A DNA stretch of 43,286 nucleotides from a bacterium (GCA_017458675.1 JAFTAM010000178.1:1-43286); one strand, 5' to 3'. Shown: positions 8,720 to 17,960, numbered from the stretch's first letter. The notes: generated from the letters alone by a model not told the origin. Numbers and translations are program-made.

Positions 8720-8756
8720 ATTAAAGACGGGTACAGGTTCTGTATCCGTCTTTAAT
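8720..8756 (+). terminator. Intrinsic terminator after the lipoprotein gene
   Basis: An inverted repeat with arms ATTAAAGACGGgTACAG and CTGTAtCCGTCTTTAAT closes on a three-base loop, starting 7 bases after the stop codon. The T run on the 3' side is short, but the stem is long and the placement is ideal. Confidence 0.8.
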
Positions 8757-8895
8757 GGCAGAATTATAAGCGGCGCTTTTTCGCTGTGAGAAGCGGCGGC
8801 GTCGGAAGAGATGAATATAAAAAGCTGACAGTTAAATTTGGAAGGCGTATAATATGCGCGTTGCGGATAGGAATTTCGGCTTTAGTCAGGACCAA

Positions 8896-8946
8896 AAAGA
8901 GGCACGATAGCCAGGTAATATTTCCGACCTGTTGTCGTGCCTTTTC
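8896..8946. terminator. Hairpin with A and T flanks upstream of mod
   Basis: AGGCACGA (8900-8907) pairs with TCGTGCCT (8935-8942), and inside it CAGGT (8912-8916) pairs with ACCTG (8927-8931). The stem is preceded by AAAAAG and followed by TTTTCT, as in a bidirectional terminator. It lies in the 391-base gap 8714-9104 between the lipoprotein and the restriction-modification operon. Apart from two hairpins nothing else is visible in that gap; open frames there cross the hairpin and look spurious. Confidence 0.6.
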
Positions 8947-9104
8947 TGTAAGACTGATTTTCGGCGCAGTCCAGATAATCAGGGGAAGAATTTCATGCAG
9001 ATGTTGACCGATTGTGCAGGAGCTTCCGCTCAAGGCTGATGGATTAAATTTTGACAATGTATATAAAAATTTCGCGCGGCAGATCGCCGGGGAGGCGCTT
9101 TGAT

Positions 9105-11081
9105 ATGGATAAAATGAGAATGGAAACGCAGGACCTGACGGCGGCCAATGTGGAGAAGATCGGCGAGCTGTTTCCCAACTGTATTACAGAGGCAAGGGAT
9201 GAAAACGGCAAGCTTAAGAAAGCCGTCAATTTTGATATGCTCCGTCAGATGCTTTCCGGAGACGTCGTCGAGGACGGCGAAGCCTATGAGTTTACCTGGG
9301 TAGGCAAAAAAGCCGCTATTATTGAGGCCAACAAGCCCATCCGCAAAACGCTGCGCCCCTGTCCTGAAGAAAGCGTGGATTGGGATACCACGGAGAACTT
9401 GTATATTGAGGGGGACAATCTTGATGTTTTAAAGCTTTTACAGGAGAGCTATTTAGGCAAGATTAAAGAAATTTTTATTGATCCGCCATATAATACCGGT
9501 TCAGACCGTTTTGTTTATCCGGATAATTATAGGATGAGCGTGGACAAATACGAGACGGAAGCTGGGTTTGTTGACGTATCTGGAAATACTCTTTTTGCTG
9601 AAAACGCTAACAGCAATCCGCGTTTTCATTCATTATGGTGCTCTATGATGTATTCCCGTTTAATGTTGGCAAGAAATTTGCTTACAGAAGACGGGATTAT
9701 TTTTATAACGCTTGATGACGGAGAAAATGCAAACGCAAGACATATATGTAACGAGATTTTCGGTGAAACCAATTTTATAACCGAGTTCATTTGGGAAAAG
9801 AAAAAGAAGCCGTCATTTTTGCATAGAAATGTCGGAAAACAGTTCGATTACATCTTATGCTATGCAAAAAACGCTTTAGCTACTAAAGCCTTTTCTGTTG
9901 ATAAAACAACACAGGGGAAAAAGTATCCGGTTAATAATGCTGGGAATGGGAGAAATGTCATTGTGTTTCCACCCAAAACAGTGCGCTTTTCGATGAAGGA
10001 GGCTATATTTGAACCTCAGGATATGTCTGAAGGAAACATTTATACTGTATTAAAAAATCGTGTTGAAGTTGAAGATTATTTCAATATCACAGAAATAATA
10101 CTTGACGGCGAGTGGAGATATTCTCAGGAGAAAATTAACGAGATTATTGCAAACGGGGAGGAATTCCTGATTAGTAAATCGCCGTTTAGACCCAATCATG
10201 TTAAAGTTGGCGGAGAGATTAAGAAAATGAAGAACGTCTTATCTCCAAGCTCTTATAGCTGTGAAACAAATGAAGATGCAGCTAAACAAATTATTGATTT
10301 GTGCGGGGCTACAGTATTTGATAACCCGAAGCCAGTTAAATTAGTAGAACTCCTTCTTGAAGCAACGACATACGATGACAAAGAAGCTACAGTGATGGAT
10401 TTTTTCTCTGGATCAGCTACAACTGCGCACGCAACATTTTCTCTCAATGCTAAAGACGACGGCAAACGAAGATTTATTATGGTTCAATTTCAGGAAAACC
10501 TTGATAAAGCGATGACATCGGCAAAGCCTGGTACAAAACAAGTTTTGTCCAACGCGATAGAGCTTTGTAATCAAATTGGCGTTTCTCATTTTCTGACTGA
10601 AATCGGCAAAGAACGCATTCGGCGCGCCGGGGCCAAAATTAAGGAAGAAAATCCGCTGACCGCACAAAATCTTGACACAGGCTTCCGCGTCTTTAAGCTG
10701 GACGAGAGCAATATGAACGACGTTTACTATACTGCCGGCGAGTACACCCAGGATATGCTGTCCATGATGGAATCCAATGTAAAATCAGATCGCACCGACC
10801 TGGATTTGCTCTTCGGCTGCCTGCTGGAGTGGGGCCTGCCTCTCTCTATGCCGTACAAATCTGAGAAGATCGAAGGCTTCACCGTTCATACTTATAATGA
10901 TGGCGATCTGATCGCCTGTTTCGACGAGAATATTCCGGAAGCGGCGATCAAGGAGATAGCCCGGCGGCAGCCGCTCCGCGCCGTTTTTCGCGACAGCAGC
11001 TTCAGTGACAGCCCAGCTAAAATCAATGTCGGCGAAATTTTCAAAATGCTTGCCCCGAATACTATTGTGAAGGTTCTCTGA
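9105..11081 (+). CDS. mod: Type III restriction-modification DNA methyltransferase (Mod)
   Basis: The modification and specificity subunit of a type III system, a probable N6-adenine methyltransferase; 658 residues. ATG 9105 is chosen because GGGGAGG (9089-9095) sits 9 bases upstream. The catalytic motif IV DPPYNTG is at residues 126-132, and the S-adenosylmethionine site (motif I, DFFSGSATTAHA) is at about 432-443. This beta-class order matches type III Mod proteins, with the target-recognition domain between the motifs. The central region (about 9530-10620) is clearly more AT-rich, with different codon choice from the two ends, suggesting domain exchange. The res gene follows after 98 bases in the same direction. 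No simple-sequence repeat that would drive phase variation was seen. Confidence 0.95.
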   Translation: MDKMRMETQDLTAANVEKIGELFPNCITEARDENGKLKKAVNFDMLRQMLSGDVVEDGEAYEFTWVGKKAAIIEANKPIRKTLRPCPEESVDWDTTENLYIEGDNLDVLKLLQESYLGKIKEIFIDPPYNTGSDRFVYPDNYRMSVDKYETEAGFVDVSGNTLFAENANSNPRFHSLWCSMMYSRLMLARNLLTEDGIIFITLDDGENANARHICNEIFGETNFITEFIWEKKKKPSFLHRNVGKQFDYILCYAKNALATKAFSVDKTTQGKKYPVNNAGNGRNVIVFPPKTVRFSMKEAIFEPQDMSEGNIYTVLKNRVEVEDYFNITEIILDGEWRYSQEKINEIIANGEEFLISKSPFRPNHVKVGGEIKKMKNVLSPSSYSCETNEDAAKQIIDLCGATVFDNPKPVKLVELLLEATTYDDKEATVMDFFSGSATTAHATFSLNAKDDGKRRFIMVQFQENLDKAMTSAKPGTKQVLSNAIELCNQIGVSHFLTEIGKERIRRAGAKIKEENPLTAQNLDTGFRVFKLDESNMNDVYYTAGEYTQDMLSMMESNVKSDRTDLDLLFGCLLEWGLPLSMPYKSEKIEGFTVHTYNDGDLIACFDENIPEAAIKEIARRQPLRAVFRDSSFSDSPAKINVGEIFKMLAPNTIVKVL

Positions 11082-11100
11082 TACTGACAAAAACCAAATA

Positions 11101-11117
11101 CGAACGCACTGCGTTCG
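11101..11117. repeat. Short palindrome in mod-res gap
   Basis: CGAACGCA, one base, TGCGTTCG: a perfect 8-bp inverted repeat 19 bases after the mod stop codon. It could be an mRNA hairpin or a protein-binding site balancing mod and res expression; there is no T run to make it a terminator. Confidence 0.55.
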
Positions 11118-11179
11118 CAATTGACATGTTCACATAATCGCGCTTGAAGAAGAGCGGCGGTGCATCGAGGAAAAGAAGA

Positions 11180-14100
11180 ATGAAAATTCAATTTAAGCAT
11201 CAGAAATTTCAGGCAGACGCCGCTAAAGCGGTGGTGGACGTTTTCGCCGGGCAGCCGTATCTGACGCCCACCTACATGATGGACCGGGGCGCGGGATATT
11301 ACCAAACGAGCCTTACTGATGAACGTGACTTTACCGGCTGGAGCAATCAGCGCATTATTTCCGCGCTGAATGACGAGATTATCCTGAATAATCTCAGAAA
11401 GGTCCAGAGAAACAACCAGATTGAGCCTTCTGAGAGGCTCGAAGGCCGCGCCGACGGATATAATCTGACCGTTGAGATGGAAACGGGAGTTGGCAAGACC
11501 TATACCTACATTAAGACCATGTATGAGCTGAACCGCGCCTACGGCTGGAGCAAGTTCATTATTGTAGTACCCAGCATAGCCATCCGCGAGGGCGTATATA
11601 AATCCTTCGAAATGACTCAGGAGCACTTTGCCGAAGAGTATGGGAAAAAGATCCGCTTCTTCATATATACCTCTTCACAGCTGACGGAGATCGACCGCTT
11701 TGCTTCGGACAGCTCAATAAACGTCATGATCATCAATTCTCAGGCGTTTAACGCCTCCGGCAAGGATGCGCGGCGCATTTACATGAAGCTGGACGAGTTC
11801 CGCTCCCGCAGGCCGATTGATATAATCGCCAAAACCAACCCTGTTTTGATCATAGACGAGCCGCAGTCCGTTGAGGGCAAGAAGACCAAAGAGAAGCTGA
11901 AGGAGTTCAACCCGCTGCTGACGCTGCGCTATTCCGCCACGCATAAATCCGACAGTATTTATAATATGGTCTATCGTCTGGACGCTATGGAGGCATACAA
12001 CAAGCGTCTGGTCAAAAAAATTGCCGTAAAGGGCATCTTCGTGTCCGGCGCCTCGGCGGCGAACGGTTATGTTTATTTGGAAAGCATCAACCTTTCCAAA
12101 AGCGATCCCACGGCAACTTTACAATTTGACGTAAAACAGACGGCAGGGGTCAAGGTCAAAAGCCGCATCGTCAAAATCGGCGACAACCTCTATGATTACT
12201 CGGGAGGTTTGGAGGAATACCGCGGCGGCTTTATAGTTAAATCCATTGACGGACGCGACGACTCCGTGGAATTCCTTAACGGAATCAAAATATATGCAGG
12301 CGAAGTGATCGGCAAGGACAATGAGGATCATCTGCGCCGCATTCAGATCCGCGAGACCATCCTTTCCCATATTGAGCGGGAGCGTAAGCTGTTTTATAAA
12401 GGGATCAAGGTCCTGAGCCTGTTCTTCATAGATGAAGTGGCAAATTATCGGCAGTATGACGCTGCAGGTCAGCCTGTAAACGGCAAATACGCCGATATGT
12501 TCGAAGAGGAATACAAGGATGTTGTCAACAGCCTCCAAATGTCCTTTGGCGAAGATGAATACTTCAAATATCTGAACAGCATTGAGGCTTCAGCAACTCA
12601 TGCCGGCTACTTTTCAGTAGACGGCAAAGGCAAAATGGTTAACGGCGATAAAAAGATCGATAAAAAAGAAAATATTAGTCAGGACGCCGGCGCCTATGAG
12701 CTGATTATGAAGAATAAGGAACTTCTTTTGGATAGGAATCCGCAAAAATCGCCGGTTCGCTTTATTTTTTCTCACTCTGCGCTGCGCGAAGGCTGGGACA
12801 ACCCTAATGTGTTCCAAATCTGTACGCTGAAGCAGAGCGGCAGCGATATCCGGAAGCGGCAGGAGGTGGGCCGTGGTCTGCGCCTGTGCGTTAATAAGAA
12901 CGGCGAACGCATGGACTCCAATGCTTTAGGCAAGGATGTTCACAATATCAACGTGCTTACCGTTATTGCCAGCGAAAGCTACGATTCTTTTGCAAAGGGC
13001 CTCCAGACTGAAATGGCCGAGGCGGTCGCCGACCGTTCGCGCGCGGTTACGCCCGAACTCTTTGAAGGCAAAGTTGTAACAGACAACCGGGGCGGCGAAC
13101 AAACAATCGACAAAGAAACCGCTCAAGCTATTCACTTTGATATGATTGTAAACGGTTATATCGACAAGAAAGGCGCACTTACAGACAAATATTACGAAGA
13201 CAAAGCCAACGGCGAAATCAAGATCGCTGAGGAAGCGGCGGATTATGCGGATGCTGTTATCAGAATTATTGATTCAATATATGATCCCGCGAGCATGCAG
13301 CCTGAAAACGCCCGCAGCAGCAACGTGGAGCTTCAGGTAAATGAAGATAAGCTTGCCATGCCTGAGTTTAAGGAGCTCTGGTCCAGGATCAATGCCAAGT
13401 CCGTATATGTAGTCAATTTTGATACAGACGAGCTGGTGCGGAAGTCGATTGCATCCTTGAACAGCACGCTCCGCGTTTCCAAGATGTTTTTCAAAGTGGA
13501 CACCGGCGTTATGGAGACTATTAAGTCTAAGGAAGACCTTATAAACGGCGCTTCTTTTGACAAGAAAAGCTCTGAAATCCGTAAAGTGAACGTTACGGCT
13601 AATTCCAGCGTGAAGTATGATTTAGTCGGAAAGCTGGTGGATGAAACCGGGCTGACGCGAAAAGCGATTATTTCTATTCTGCAAGGCATACGGCCTGACG
13701 TGTTTAATCAGTTCAAAGAGAATCCCGAGGAGTTTATTATTAAGGCCGCATCGCTGATCGACGATCAGAAGGCTACGGTCATTATTGAGCATATCACCTA
13801 TGATGTTCTCGACGATAAATATGGTACAAATGTCTTTACCGATCCGACGATCAAGGGTAAGCTGGGCTTAAATGCAATGAAAGCCGAAAAGCATTTGTAT
13901 GATCATATTGTTTACGACTCCGCCAATGAGCGCAATTTTGCAGAGGAGTTGGATAAAAGCGCGGATGTGGCTGTGTATGTGAAGCTGCCCGACGGATTTT
14001 ATATATCCACGCCGGTAGGCCGTTATAATCCGGACTGGGCGATTGCCTTCTATGAAGGCAATATAAAGCATATCTATTTTGTGGCCGAGACCAAGGGATC

Positions 14101-14242
14101 GATGAATTCCCTGCAGCTCAGGATGGTTGAAGAATCAAAGATTCACTGCGCCAGGGAGCATTTTAAAGCAATATCCGGCAATAATGTGATTTATGATGTT
14201 GTCGACAGCTATAAAGCTTTGCTTGAAAAGGTCATGAAATAA
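11180..14242 (+). CDS. res: Type III restriction enzyme, Res subunit (helicase-nuclease)
   Basis: The ATP-dependent cleavage subunit that works with Mod; 1020 residues from ATG 11180, which has GAGG 9 bases upstream. A TTG at 11144 opens the frame earlier but adds a basic non-family tail. Superfamily 2 helicase motifs appear in order: Walker A METGVGKT (K106), DEPQ box (VLIIDEPQ), SAT motif (RYSATHK), and motif VI (QEVGRGLRL). A PD-(D/E)xK endonuclease core lies near the C-terminus at about residues 950-970 (NPDWAIAF, then FVAETKG). All key residues appear intact, so the pair should be a working restriction system. Codon use resembles the flanking genome more than the Mod recognition region does. 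Confidence 0.96.
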   Translation: MKIQFKHQKFQADAAKAVVDVFAGQPYLTPTYMMDRGAGYYQTSLTDERDFTGWSNQRIISALNDEIILNNLRKVQRNNQIEPSERLEGRADGYNLTVEMETGVGKTYTYIKTMYELNRAYGWSKFIIVVPSIAIREGVYKSFEMTQEHFAEEYGKKIRFFIYTSSQLTEIDRFASDSSINVMIINSQAFNASGKDARRIYMKLDEFRSRRPIDIIAKTNPVLIIDEPQSVEGKKTKEKLKEFNPLLTLRYSATHKSDSIYNMVYRLDAMEAYNKRLVKKIAVKGIFVSGASAANGYVYLESINLSKSDPTATLQFDVKQTAGVKVKSRIVKIGDNLYDYSGGLEEYRGGFIVKSIDGRDDSVEFLNGIKIYAGEVIGKDNEDHLRRIQIRETILSHIERERKLFYKGIKVLSLFFIDEVANYRQYDAAGQPVNGKYADMFEEEYKDVVNSLQMSFGEDEYFKYLNSIEASATHAGYFSVDGKGKMVNGDKKIDKKENISQDAGAYELIMKNKELLLDRNPQKSPVRFIFSHSALREGWDNPNVFQICTLKQSGSDIRKRQEVGRGLRLCVNKNGERMDSNALGKDVHNINVLTVIASESYDSFAKGLQTEMAEAVADRSRAVTPELFEGKVVTDNRGGEQTIDKETAQAIHFDMIVNGYIDKKGALTDKYYEDKANGEIKIAEEAADYADAVIRIIDSIYDPASMQPENARSSNVELQVNEDKLAMPEFKELWSRINAKSVYVVNFDTDELVRKSIASLNSTLRVSKMFFKVDTGVMETIKSKEDLINGASFDKKSSEIRKVNVTANSSVKYDLVGKLVDETGLTRKAIISILQGIRPDVFNQFKENPEEFIIKAASLIDDQKATVIIEHITYDVLDDKYGTNVFTDPTIKGKLGLNAMKAEKHLYDHIVYDSANERNFAEELDKSADVAVYVKLPDGFYISTPVGRYNPDWAIAFYEGNIKHIYFVAETKGSMNSLQLRMVEESKIHCAREHFKAISGNNVIYDVVDSYKALLEKVMK

Positions 14243-14267
14243 AACATAAGCTGTCAAAGGCTCTGTT

Positions 14268-15176
14268 TTATTGACCGTGCAGCGGCTGAGGATAATTGCG
14301 GACTACCAGGTCGCTGTCCTCGAGGATGCTCTCAGTGATCATAATATGGGTCACTTTGTGCTGGTAAGCGCCGAAGTGAATGCCCTGAGCCCAGTAGTGG
14401 AGGACGTACTTCTCGTTATTGACGTCCTTATCGGCGACGCTGCTCGACTGGCTGGAATCGTAATTGCTGCCGAAGGTGCGCAGAACCAGGTCGATATCCG
14501 AGCCTACGTGGATAAAGCTGGTCTGGTCCTGGTTGGCGTCATTCTGGAGCTGTATGACAAAGCCGGGGTTGGTTATAAAAACCGAGGAGACGCGGTTGTT
14601 GGTTACGGAGACGTTGAGCATTCTGTCCTGAAAGAGGCAGATGAGACCGTCCTTCTGGGGGCGCATGGTGCAGGTTCCCAGGTTGGGCTCCAAAAAGGCC
14701 GAGTTCATGCCGATGGTAATGAAGCCCGCCCGGAAGCCGGGGATGATCCTGTTGTCGAAGGGGCCGGGGTTGATGGCGGGATGCACGGTCTGACTTTCCC
14801 AGTAGGTAGACCAGAGAATCATCGACGTTGAAGTTCCCAGCAGCATGGCCGCTGCCAGCATGATGGCCAGCAGGAGCGAGATCTTATCCGACGTCAGAAG
14901 AATATGGGGCTTTTTAAGCGCCGATTCCTTTTCAGCGTCGGAAGCTTCGCCGCCGGTTTCGTCGTTTGCAGGCGCAGGCTTCGGGGAAGGCTCTTCTTCG
15001 GCTGCGAGCGAATCGGTATCGGCAGAAGAAGGCTCCGTTTCCGCCTTCGCTTCCGGCTGAGCAATGTCTGCAGTTTCAGCTTGCCGCTTTTCGGCAGTAT
15101 CCGCAGGCGAACTGAAGGAAGCGGGAATCTCTTCCGTAATTATTATGTTATCTTCGTCAATCTTTGTTTTCGACAT
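14268..15176 (-). CDS. Single-pass membrane protein with disordered N-terminus
   Basis: A 302-residue unrecognised protein. Residues 1-90 are Glu/Ala/Ser/Pro-rich and probably disordered in the cytoplasm. One strong membrane helix spans about 97-120. The C-terminal 180 residues would be periplasmic and look folded, with Asn-rich and beta-prone stretches. The layout is that of a type II anchored periplasmic protein. It is convergent with res (stop codons 25 bases apart) and divergent from the acyltransferase at 15207. No catalytic motif was noticed. Confidence 0.78.
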   Translation of the reverse strand: MSKTKIDEDNIIITEEIPASFSSPADTAEKRQAETADIAQPEAKAETEPSSADTDSLAAEEEPSPKPAPANDETGGEASDAEKESALKKPHILLTSDKISLLLAIMLAAAMLLGTSTSMILWSTYWESQTVHPAINPGPFDNRIIPGFRAGFITIGMNSAFLEPNLGTCTMRPQKDGLICLFQDRMLNVSVTNNRVSSVFITNPGFVIQLQNDANQDQTSFIHVGSDIDLVLRTFGSNYDSSQSSSVADKDVNNEKYVLHYWAQGIHFGAYQHKVTHIMITESILEDSDLVVRNYPQPLHGQ

Positions 15177-15206
15177 CTTGCTAGCTTTTTTATTATATTA
15201 TAACGG
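15160..15206. promoter_or_regulatory. Compact divergent promoter region
   Basis: Only 30 bases separate the divergent starts at 15176 (minus) and 15207 (plus). For the minus strand, a TATAAT is read from 15202 down to 15197. For the plus strand, TTCGAC and TATTAT lie 16 bases apart within 15167-15196. The two promoters would overlap and may compete. Assignment is by pattern only. Confidence 0.35.
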
Positions 15207-15950
15207 ATGTTTCCAGATATGTATTTTGATATAAACAAACTGTCCCGTCAAGAGAGCGAGCCGCAGGGAGCGGCAAAATACTGTCAGATTCCCGAGGGAA
15301 TTAAAAGAGTTTTGATTTTGGGCGCAGGACAGGCGGCCATGCAGATCGCCGATATCCTCTGGCATGACCGCAGCTGTCAGTTGGTCGGCTGTCTGGACGA
15401 CAACGAGGACATGCAGGGGCAGGATCTCTTCGGCGTTCCCGTTTTAGGCCGAACCGAGCTGCTGCAGCCTTTATGGGAAAAAAAGTATTTTGACGCCGCT
15501 ATTGTGGGAGTAGGTCTGAACGTGAAGGTCCGCCACATGTTTTATGAGAGACTGGTCGGCATGGGCATTCCTCTGGTCAACGCTATCGATCCTACGGTGC
15601 GCATCAACCGGCAGGCCGTTCTGGGACAGGGCATAGTGCTGTGCAGTTTTGTCCACCTGGGAACCTGCGCCCGCATAGAGGACAACTGCTTTCTGGGAGC
15701 CCATACCAGCGTCGATCACCACTGCGTTTTAGAAAAGAGCGTTTTTATGGGGCCGGGCTGTCTGCTTTCGGGAACGGTTCGAATAGGCGAGGGAACTCTG
15801 TTCGGCGACGGTGTGATCGTTCAGCTGGGCCTGAAAGTGGGGCGCAGGTGCCGGATCGCCTCCGGCGCTATCGTCGTTAAGGACGTGCCTGACAACCGTT
15901 CCTTAAAGCATAAGCTCAATATGGAATTAAAAGAGATAGAGCCCTGGTGA
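15207..15950 (+). CDS. NeuD/PglD-type sugar O-acyltransferase
   Basis: A 247-residue acetyltransferase of the NeuD/PglD family, which acetylates sialic acids or bacillosamine-type amino sugars with acetyl-CoA. The N-terminal PglD-like Rossmann part begins at about residue 31 (VLILGAGQAAMQIADIL) with GCLDDNE, and ends near 110. A left-handed beta-helix follows (about 115-235) with hexapeptide repeats and the probable catalytic His in SVDHHCVL. A second in-frame ATG at 15219 is a possible start; neither has a good ribosome site. No sialic-acid or sugar-nucleotide gene is adjacent, so the substrate cannot be assigned; the nearest co-directional gene is a FabZ-like dehydratase. Confidence 0.88.
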   Translation: MFPDMYFDINKLSRQESEPQGAAKYCQIPEGIKRVLILGAGQAAMQIADILWHDRSCQLVGCLDDNEDMQGQDLFGVPVLGRTELLQPLWEKKYFDAAIVGVGLNVKVRHMFYERLVGMGIPLVNAIDPTVRINRQAVLGQGIVLCSFVHLGTCARIEDNCFLGAHTSVDHHCVLEKSVFMGPGCLLSGTVRIGEGTLFGDGVIVQLGLKVGRRCRIASGAIVVKDVPDNRSLKHKLNMELKEIEPW

Positions 15951-16049
15951 ATTGCCAAAAAGGGCAGGAAAAAGAGAGCTTTGCAACAATTTCAAAACGC
16001 TTTGTAAAAGTACGTTTGCAAATTATATGAATTCAGGTAATATAATACG

Positions 16050-16553
16050 ATGAGTGAAGAAAAAGAAGTAAAAAGCGCGGTCGGCGCCTACGGCAGCGAC
16101 TATGCCTTTGACGAGGCTACCGGTATGGACCTCCGCAAAATTATACAAGTGCTGCCTCACCGTTCGCCTTTTCTGCTGGTTGATAAAGTTTTATGGCGCG
16201 ACGGTCTGCAGTCTGCCCGAGGTATCAAAAACCTGACCGGCAATGAGTTTTTCTTTGAAAACCACTTCGGTGAGGACCCCGAGATTCCTAAGCCCATTCT
16301 CATTGAGATCATGGCTCAGATGGGCGCGGCCGTCATGCTGGACACTCCCGAAAATGCCGGGAAGCTCATTCTCTTCGCTTCCATTGACGACGTTAAATTC
16401 GGCAAGGCTCCGGTCCCCGGCGATATTCTAGACTTGAGAGTCGAATTGCGCAGTCTGCGCCGCGGCATGGGCAAGATGCTGGCCGAATGTTACGTCGACG
16501 GCGAAGTGAGAGCTTCCGGCGTTCTGATGTTTGCCCTGGCCGATCGCGATTAA
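16050..16553 (+). CDS. fabZ: 3-hydroxyacyl-ACP dehydratase, FabZ-like hot-dog protein
   Basis: Dehydrates 3-hydroxyacyl-ACP in fatty-acid elongation. The signature LPHRSPFLLVDKV is at about 35-47, followed by NEFFFENHF with the catalytic His72 and ILIEIMAQMG with the catalytic Glu86. The usual GHFP is NHFG here, and PGV is replaced by PKP, so it is a divergent member. The 25 residues before MDLRKIIQVL are not typical of the family: ATG 16125, with GAGG 8 bases upstream, is an alternative start. However, codon use from 16050 looks coding, and a TATAAT at 16041-16046 is too close to serve a 16050 start unless the mRNA is leaderless. It stands alone, without other fab genes. Confidence 0.88.
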   Translation: MSEEKEVKSAVGAYGSDYAFDEATGMDLRKIIQVLPHRSPFLLVDKVLWRDGLQSARGIKNLTGNEFFFENHFGEDPEIPKPILIEIMAQMGAAVMLDTPENAGKLILFASIDDVKFGKAPVPGDILDLRVELRSLRRGMGKMLAECYVDGEVRASGVLMFALADRD

Positions 16554-16577
16554 GCGAAGTTACGGTATTTTCATTTC

Positions 16578-16634
16578 AGCGCCCTTGACCGAGTTATGTT
16601 CATAGGCTCGGAAGGGGTGCTTTCATTTTGTTTT
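16578..16634 (+). terminator. Intrinsic terminator after fabZ
   Basis: AGCGCCCTTgaCCGAG (from 16578) pairs with CTCGGaAGGGgtGCT (to 16621) around a 13-base loop, followed by TTCATTTTGTTTT. It begins 25 bases after the fabZ stop and separates it from the PLP-enzyme gene. Confidence 0.75.
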
Positions 16635-16673
16635 GTGTGAAGGCTTTTGCCGATACATTTAAGGTATTTTGAT

Positions 16674-17960
16674 ATGTCGGATTGGAAACGCGCTTTAAGC
16701 GATTTAGGCATTGCGGCCGATTTGGCGGACTGCGGCTGGGAAGGATTGAAGGCTACGGCTTCTCTGCGCGAGGAAATTCGCAGCCGGGCTTCGATCAATC
16801 AGTGGAAGGTTCTGAAAGCTCTGCAGGATGTCGGCCTGATCGAGGGCCATTTTTTTCCTACTACCGGCTACGGCTTTACCGATATGGGCCGCGAAGCCTT
16901 GGACGAAGCCGTTGCTGAGATTTTTAAAACTGAAGCGGGCCTGATGCGCCTGCAGATCGTTTCCGGCACTCACGCCCTGGCGGCGGGCCTGTTCGGCAGC
17001 CTCAAGCCCGGCGACGAGCTTCTGAGCATAACCGGCCTGCCTTACGATACCATGCAGCCGGTCATAGGCATAGGCGAGGTCAAACGAGGTTCGCTGGCTT
17101 ATTGGGGCGTGAAATACCGCCAGCTGGACCTTCTGGAGGACGGCGGCATAGATATGGCGAGGCTGCCCGAATGTTTGAATGAGCGCACCGCTATGGTCAT
17201 GCTGCAGCGCTCCCGCGGCTACGCCTGGCGTCCTTCGCTTTCCCTGGAGGCTATGGGCGAGGCTATTAAGGAGGTCCGCAGACTGGCCCCTCAGGCCAAA
17301 GTGATGGTCGACAACTGCTACGGCGAGCTGGTCGGTCTGACTGAGCTTACCGAGCTGGGCGCTGATTTAGTGGCCGGCTCTCTGATTAAGAACCTGGGCG
17401 GCGGCATCGCTCCCTGCGGAGGCTATCTGGCCGGCAAGCGCGAGTGCGTCGAGGGCGCGGCCGAATGGCTGACCGCTCCCGGCATCGGTCCCGAAGAAGG
17501 GCCGACTCTGGGCTTCAACCGCAGCCTGGCTCAGGGCCTCTTTATGGCCCCCATTGTGGTGGGGGCGGCTCTGGAGGGAGCGGTCTGGGGCGCTTGGGTT
17601 ATGGAACAGCAGGGCCTTGAGGTCTTCCCTAAATGGAACGATCCCCGCAGCGACATCATTCAGGCGGTAAGGGTAGGCTCTCCCGAAGCTCAGCAGGCCT
17701 TCTGCCTGGGCATTCAAAAGGCAGGTCCCGTCGACCACAGCGCCTGTCCCACGCCCTGGCAGCAGCCCGGTTACGACGATCCGGTGATCATGGCCGGCGG
17801 CACGTTTATTCAGGGCTCTTCGATAGAGCTCTCCGCCGACTGCCCGGTTCGTCCGCCCTACGGCTGCTACATGCAGGGCGGCGTCAGCTTTGCCCATGTG
17901 CAGATCGGCGTCCTGCGCGCTCTGCAGGAGCTTAAGGCCGGCGGCCTTCTGCCGCATTAG
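16674..17960 (+). CDS. PLP-dependent enzyme, methionine gamma-lyase / aluminium-resistance family (YnbB-like)
   Basis: A 428-residue fold-type I PLP enzyme. ATG 16674 starts the family-like N-terminus; the frame is open from 16647. Family features: an N-terminal helix, the FFPTTGYGFTDMGREALD stretch, SGTHALAAGLFG, the conserved VMVDNCYGELV, the PLP lysine in GSLIKNLGGGIAP, and a C-terminal RPPYGCYMQGG. Members are annotated as methionine gamma-lyase-like or aluminium-resistance proteins, and the true substrate is generally unproven. It is monocistronic: a terminator lies before it, and palindromic repeats plus a new leader lie after it. Confidence 0.9.
   Translation: MSDWKRALSDLGIAADLADCGWEGLKATASLREEIRSRASINQWKVLKALQDVGLIEGHFFPTTGYGFTDMGREALDEAVAEIFKTEAGLMRLQIVSGTHALAAGLFGSLKPGDELLSITGLPYDTMQPVIGIGEVKRGSLAYWGVKYRQLDLLEDGGIDMARLPECLNERTAMVMLQRSRGYAWRPSLSLEAMGEAIKEVRRLAPQAKVMVDNCYGELVGLTELTELGADLVAGSLIKNLGGGIAPCGGYLAGKRECVEGAAEWLTAPGIGPEEGPTLGFNRSLAQGLFMAPIVVGAALEGAVWGAWVMEQQGLEVFPKWNDPRSDIIQAVRVGSPEAQQAFCLGIQKAGPVDHSACPTPWQQPGYDDPVIMAGGTFIQGSSIELSADCPVRPPYGCYMQGGVSFAHVQIGVLRALQELKAGGLLPH

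Noticed and set aside
8764-9057. Small frames on both strands between the lipoprotein gene and mod
   Set aside because: They cross the hairpin at 8896-8946, lack ribosome sites and have no recognisable sequence.
14271-14831. 186-codon plus-strand frame overlapping the 14268-15176 gene
   Set aside because: The minus-strand protein has a coherent disordered-TM-soluble layout and proper start context; the plus frame is a shadow.
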